Assembly: GCA_016283985.1 (NCBI GenBank)
Contig: JAEENZ010000036.1
Span: forward strand, 1 to 6,872
Source: Bacteroidales bacterium
Lineage (GTDB): Bacteria; Bacteroidota; Bacteroidia; Bacteroidales; UBA932
DNA: 6,872 nt
Direction of reading: 5' to 3'
How positions within the stretch are numbered: position 1 is the stretch's first letter; every line of letters starts with the position of its first letter. The notes under the pieces are model-generated. The model had not been told where the DNA came from. It made no database searches and saw only the letters and a list, made by a program, of their open reading frames with translations. Below are positions 4,807-6,872 of this stretch, one piece after another. The position numbers and the translations under genes are program-made.

Positions 4807-6872
4807 TTATTCGCCCTTCAGCGCCTCCGCCGGATTCGTCTTCGCCGCCTTCAGCGTCTGCCATAAGACGGTGATGAAGGCTATTACGAGGGATAATATA
4901 ACCGTCAGGACGAATACCCAGCCATGGTTTTCGATCCGGTAGGCAAAGCGCTCCAGATAGAGCTGCGCCGCCCAGATGGCGAGCGGTATCCCGATAAGGC
5001 AGGCTATGCCCACCAGTAGCATGTAACTTCGGACCGTACGCCAGGTTTCCTGAGTCACGTCTGAACCGAATACCTTGCGCACCGCTATCTGCTTGGTATT
5101 CTCATCTGCAAAATATGTACTCATGGCCAGGAGTCCCAGCAGGGAGATGAGAACCGCCAGTACGGCGAAGAGTTCAACCAAATGCAAGGTGCGCAGTACA
5201 GGCTCCAGCAGCCTGCGATTGATATCACGGATAAAGCCGTAGCGCCAGGCAGGGTACTCGACACCGGCAGTTTCCAGGCGGAATTCCCGATAGGCCTGAC
5301 AAATCTGGTCCTCATAGGACTTGTCCTCTCCGGTGGTGCCGATCAGGAGGCAATTGGAATACCGCAGATCTTCCACCCGTGTCACGATGACACCGCCGTT
5401 GGGGTTCTGGTTGCTCTCAGAGGCCGGGCGGGCGGGGAAATCTGCCACGATGCCTCCGATGAACTCCGGCTGTGCGCCGTTCAAGTTGATCCTCCGCGGG
5501 AATACGGTGGAAGTATCTGACACCCCTGCCGCATTGAAGGCGCTCCGGCTCATCCAGAGCGAATGCGTCAGCGGATGGCCGAAGTCTTCTTCCACCTCCA
5601 GTCCCAGCAACTTGAAATACGTGGAATCGCAGACGATGACGGGCATATCGACGTGATGCTCCTCGTCCACCTTGATACCCATCGTCATATTGATGAGGCC
5701 CGGGATGCCGCGCCCTACACCCGCCTTTGTCACAAAGGGCAGCTGCTCCACCTTGTCCTTGAAGAGCTTCATCATGTCGTAGTTCTGCGCGGAGTACTCG
5801 ATGTAATAGAGATTCTCCATAGCAGCATGCATCGGCCGGGTGAGCATATGGCGCATCTGCACTTCCATCACCAGCGCCAAGGCAATCAGGAAGACGGAAA
5901 GGACGTTCTGCACCACAATGAACACCTTGCTCAGGACCATCTTGCTACGGCGCCGGAGCGTACCCTTGATCACGTCGATGGGCTGGTAGCGCGAGGCCGC
6001 GAAGGCCGGGAGCAGGCCGTTGACAACGCCCAGAACCAGGATACCTGCCAAATAGGCCAGGATATACCCGAGCGTGAGCATGAAGGAAAGCCGTACGCTG
6101 GAGTCATGGCCCAGCATCACCTCTTCCGGATCGCTCGAGGAGACCAGGCTGTTCATCATAGGGACCAGAAGATCGGCCAACAGCAGTGCCGCGGCAAAGC
6201 AGACGGCGGTGAAGGCGACGGATTCGCCGATGTACTTCCACAGAATGCCGGTCTTATCGGCCCCCAGTAGCCTCCGCGTGGCCATTTCCTTGGCCCGTTT
6301 GCCTGTAAGCGCGAGGCTCAGGTTCACATAATTGAAGATGGCCGATAAGAGGAGCAGCAGAACAACCACCGTCAGGAGCCTGAGCATCTGGGCGTTGCCC
6401 TGCCGGGTGAGCCCATTGCTGTTTCCTGTGGCAAAGAAGGCCTCGTCCATGCGGTACGCTTTCCACGCGTTCACCTTGTCCGCGCTCCAGACAGGGTCAT
6501 AGTTCTTGTGTAGCAGTGTTTTCACTTTTGCCCTCACATCGTCAGGGTCCGCATCTTCGCGGACGAGGAACCAGGTGGTGTAGTTGCCGATGCTGCCGAA
6601 GTTCCGCTCCTGCTCAGCAGCCCAGGTTCCCGAAATGTGCGTAATGATGTCGTAGGGCATGAAGAAGGTGCCGTCAAAGTCGGCAAAAACGCCTTTGATG
6701 GTGCGGTCGGAGTCGTCCACTTTGATGACCTTCCCAATGAGGTTATCACCCTCCACGGCAATCTTCCTCGCCAGGGATTCACTGATGAGGACATCGTCCT
6801 TGTCCACAAAATCTTCCGCGCTTCCTTCCACCAGACGGTACTGTGGGAACACCCGGAAGAAGTCGGCATCGG
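4807..6872 (-). CDS. ABC transporter permease, MacB periplasmic-core plus two FtsX domains (5' end missing)
   Basis: The last 687 complete codons of a permease that runs off the right edge; the first visible codons read DADFFRVFPQYRLVEG. Family members are usually about 780-800 residues, so roughly the first 100, including the first membrane helix, are missing. Order of parts: end of a MacB-type periplasmic domain with VLISESLARK and NLIGKVIKV (about 27-50), first FtsX domain with helices near 163-186, 215-238 and 262-289, a helix near 312-336, a second extracytoplasmic domain (about 340-555), and second FtsX helices near 562-586, 613-636 and 651-671. Each FtsX unit has the expected cytoplasmic coupling motif (KRAKEMATRRLLGA and NTKQIAVRKVFGSD), and the protein ends in NPAEALKGE. 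Such proteins lack an ATPase and act with a separate MacB-like ATPase, here probably upstream outside the window. In Bacteroidota they occur in clusters thought to move peptides, toxins or lipids; the substrate is unknown. A 244-bp gap and a promoter separate it from the TetR gene. Confidence 0.92.
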   Translation of the reverse strand, partial: DADFFRVFPQYRLVEGSAEDFVDKDDVLISESLARKIAVEGDNLIGKVIKVDDSDRTIKGVFADFDGTFFMPYDIITHISGTWAAEQERNFGSIGNYTTWFLVREDADPDDVRAKVKTLLHKNYDPVWSADKVNAWKAYRMDEAFFATGNSNGLTRQGNAQMLRLLTVVVLLLLLSAIFNYVNLSLALTGKRAKEMATRRLLGADKTGILWKYIGESVAFTAVCFAAALLLADLLVPMMNSLVSSSDPEEVMLGHDSSVRLSFMLTLGYILAYLAGILVLGVVNGLLPAFAASRYQPIDVIKGTLRRRSKMVLSKVFIVVQNVLSVFLIALALVMEVQMRHMLTRPMHAAMENLYYIEYSAQNYDMMKLFKDKVEQLPFVTKAGVGRGIPGLINMTMGIKVDEEHHVDMPVIVCDSTYFKLLGLEVEEDFGHPLTHSLWMSRSAFNAAGVSDTSTVFPRRINLNGAQPEFIGGIVADFPARPASESNQNPNGGVIVTRVEDLRYSNCLLIGTTGEDKSYEDQICQAYREFRLETAGVEYPAWRYGFIRDINRRLLEPVLRTLHLVELFAVLAVLISLLGLLAMSTYFADENTKQIAVRKVFGSDVTQETWRTVRSYMLLVGIACLIGIPLAIWAAQLYLERFAYRIENHGWVFVLTVILSLVIAFITVLWQTLKAAKTNPAEALKGE

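Noticed and set aside
5563..6270. 235-codon plus-strand ORF antisense to the FtsX permease
   Set aside because: It is opposite well-defined permease helices, has the same His/Gln/Asp-rich shadow composition, and shows no recognisable fold.
6850..6852. GTG at 6852 as the true start of the permease
   Set aside because: The frame stays open to the window edge with family-typical sequence (DADFFR) before it, and the first membrane helix of the family is absent. The gene is truncated by the window.

Overview
The window (about 53-55% GC by eye) looks like chromosomal DNA from a member of the Bacteroidota, most likely Bacteroidales. I infer this from three things. The two-FtsX-domain permease at the right end is of a type very common in that phylum. 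There is a good match to the Bacteroidota promoter elements (TTG, 20 nt, TAnnTTTG) in front of the regulator gene. Gene starts lack strong Shine-Dalgarno sequences. Genus and species cannot be named from the sequence alone. All real genes lie on the minus strand, so transcription runs from high to low coordinates.

Layout in transcription order: (1) 6872-4807, the 3' part of a large ABC-transporter permease with MacB/FtsX architecture, cut by the window edge. (2) 4806-4563, an intergenic region of 244 bp holding the promoter of the next gene. (3) 4562-3942, a TetR-family regulator whose stop codon lies in the stem of a strong intrinsic terminator (3911-3943). (4) 3918-3872, a short AT-rich control region with a candidate operator that resembles one over the regulator's start. 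(5) 3871-2111 and 2114-384, two full-length exporter-fold ABC half-transporters with a 4-bp ATGA stop/start overlap, almost certainly forming a heterodimer. (6) 370-1, the first two thirds of a small membrane protein that I read as an MptD/Trep_Strep-type ECF transporter substrate-binding (S) component.

Blocks 3-6 read as one regulated transport locus: a local repressor, a heterodimeric ABC transporter resembling the siderophore-linked IrtAB/YbtPQ branch, and an ECF S component whose T and A partners would be expected just beyond the left edge. The resemblance suggests import or handling of a small metal-chelating or other small ligand, but no substrate can be read from the sequence. Block 1 is probably a separate transcription unit.

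The first 104 bases form a near-perfect 39-bp inverted repeat with a 26-nt spacer. It makes the S-component reading frame fold back on itself just where the family should continue into another membrane helix. This is best explained as a fold-back artefact at a contig end, so the last ~12 visible residues of that protein should not be trusted.
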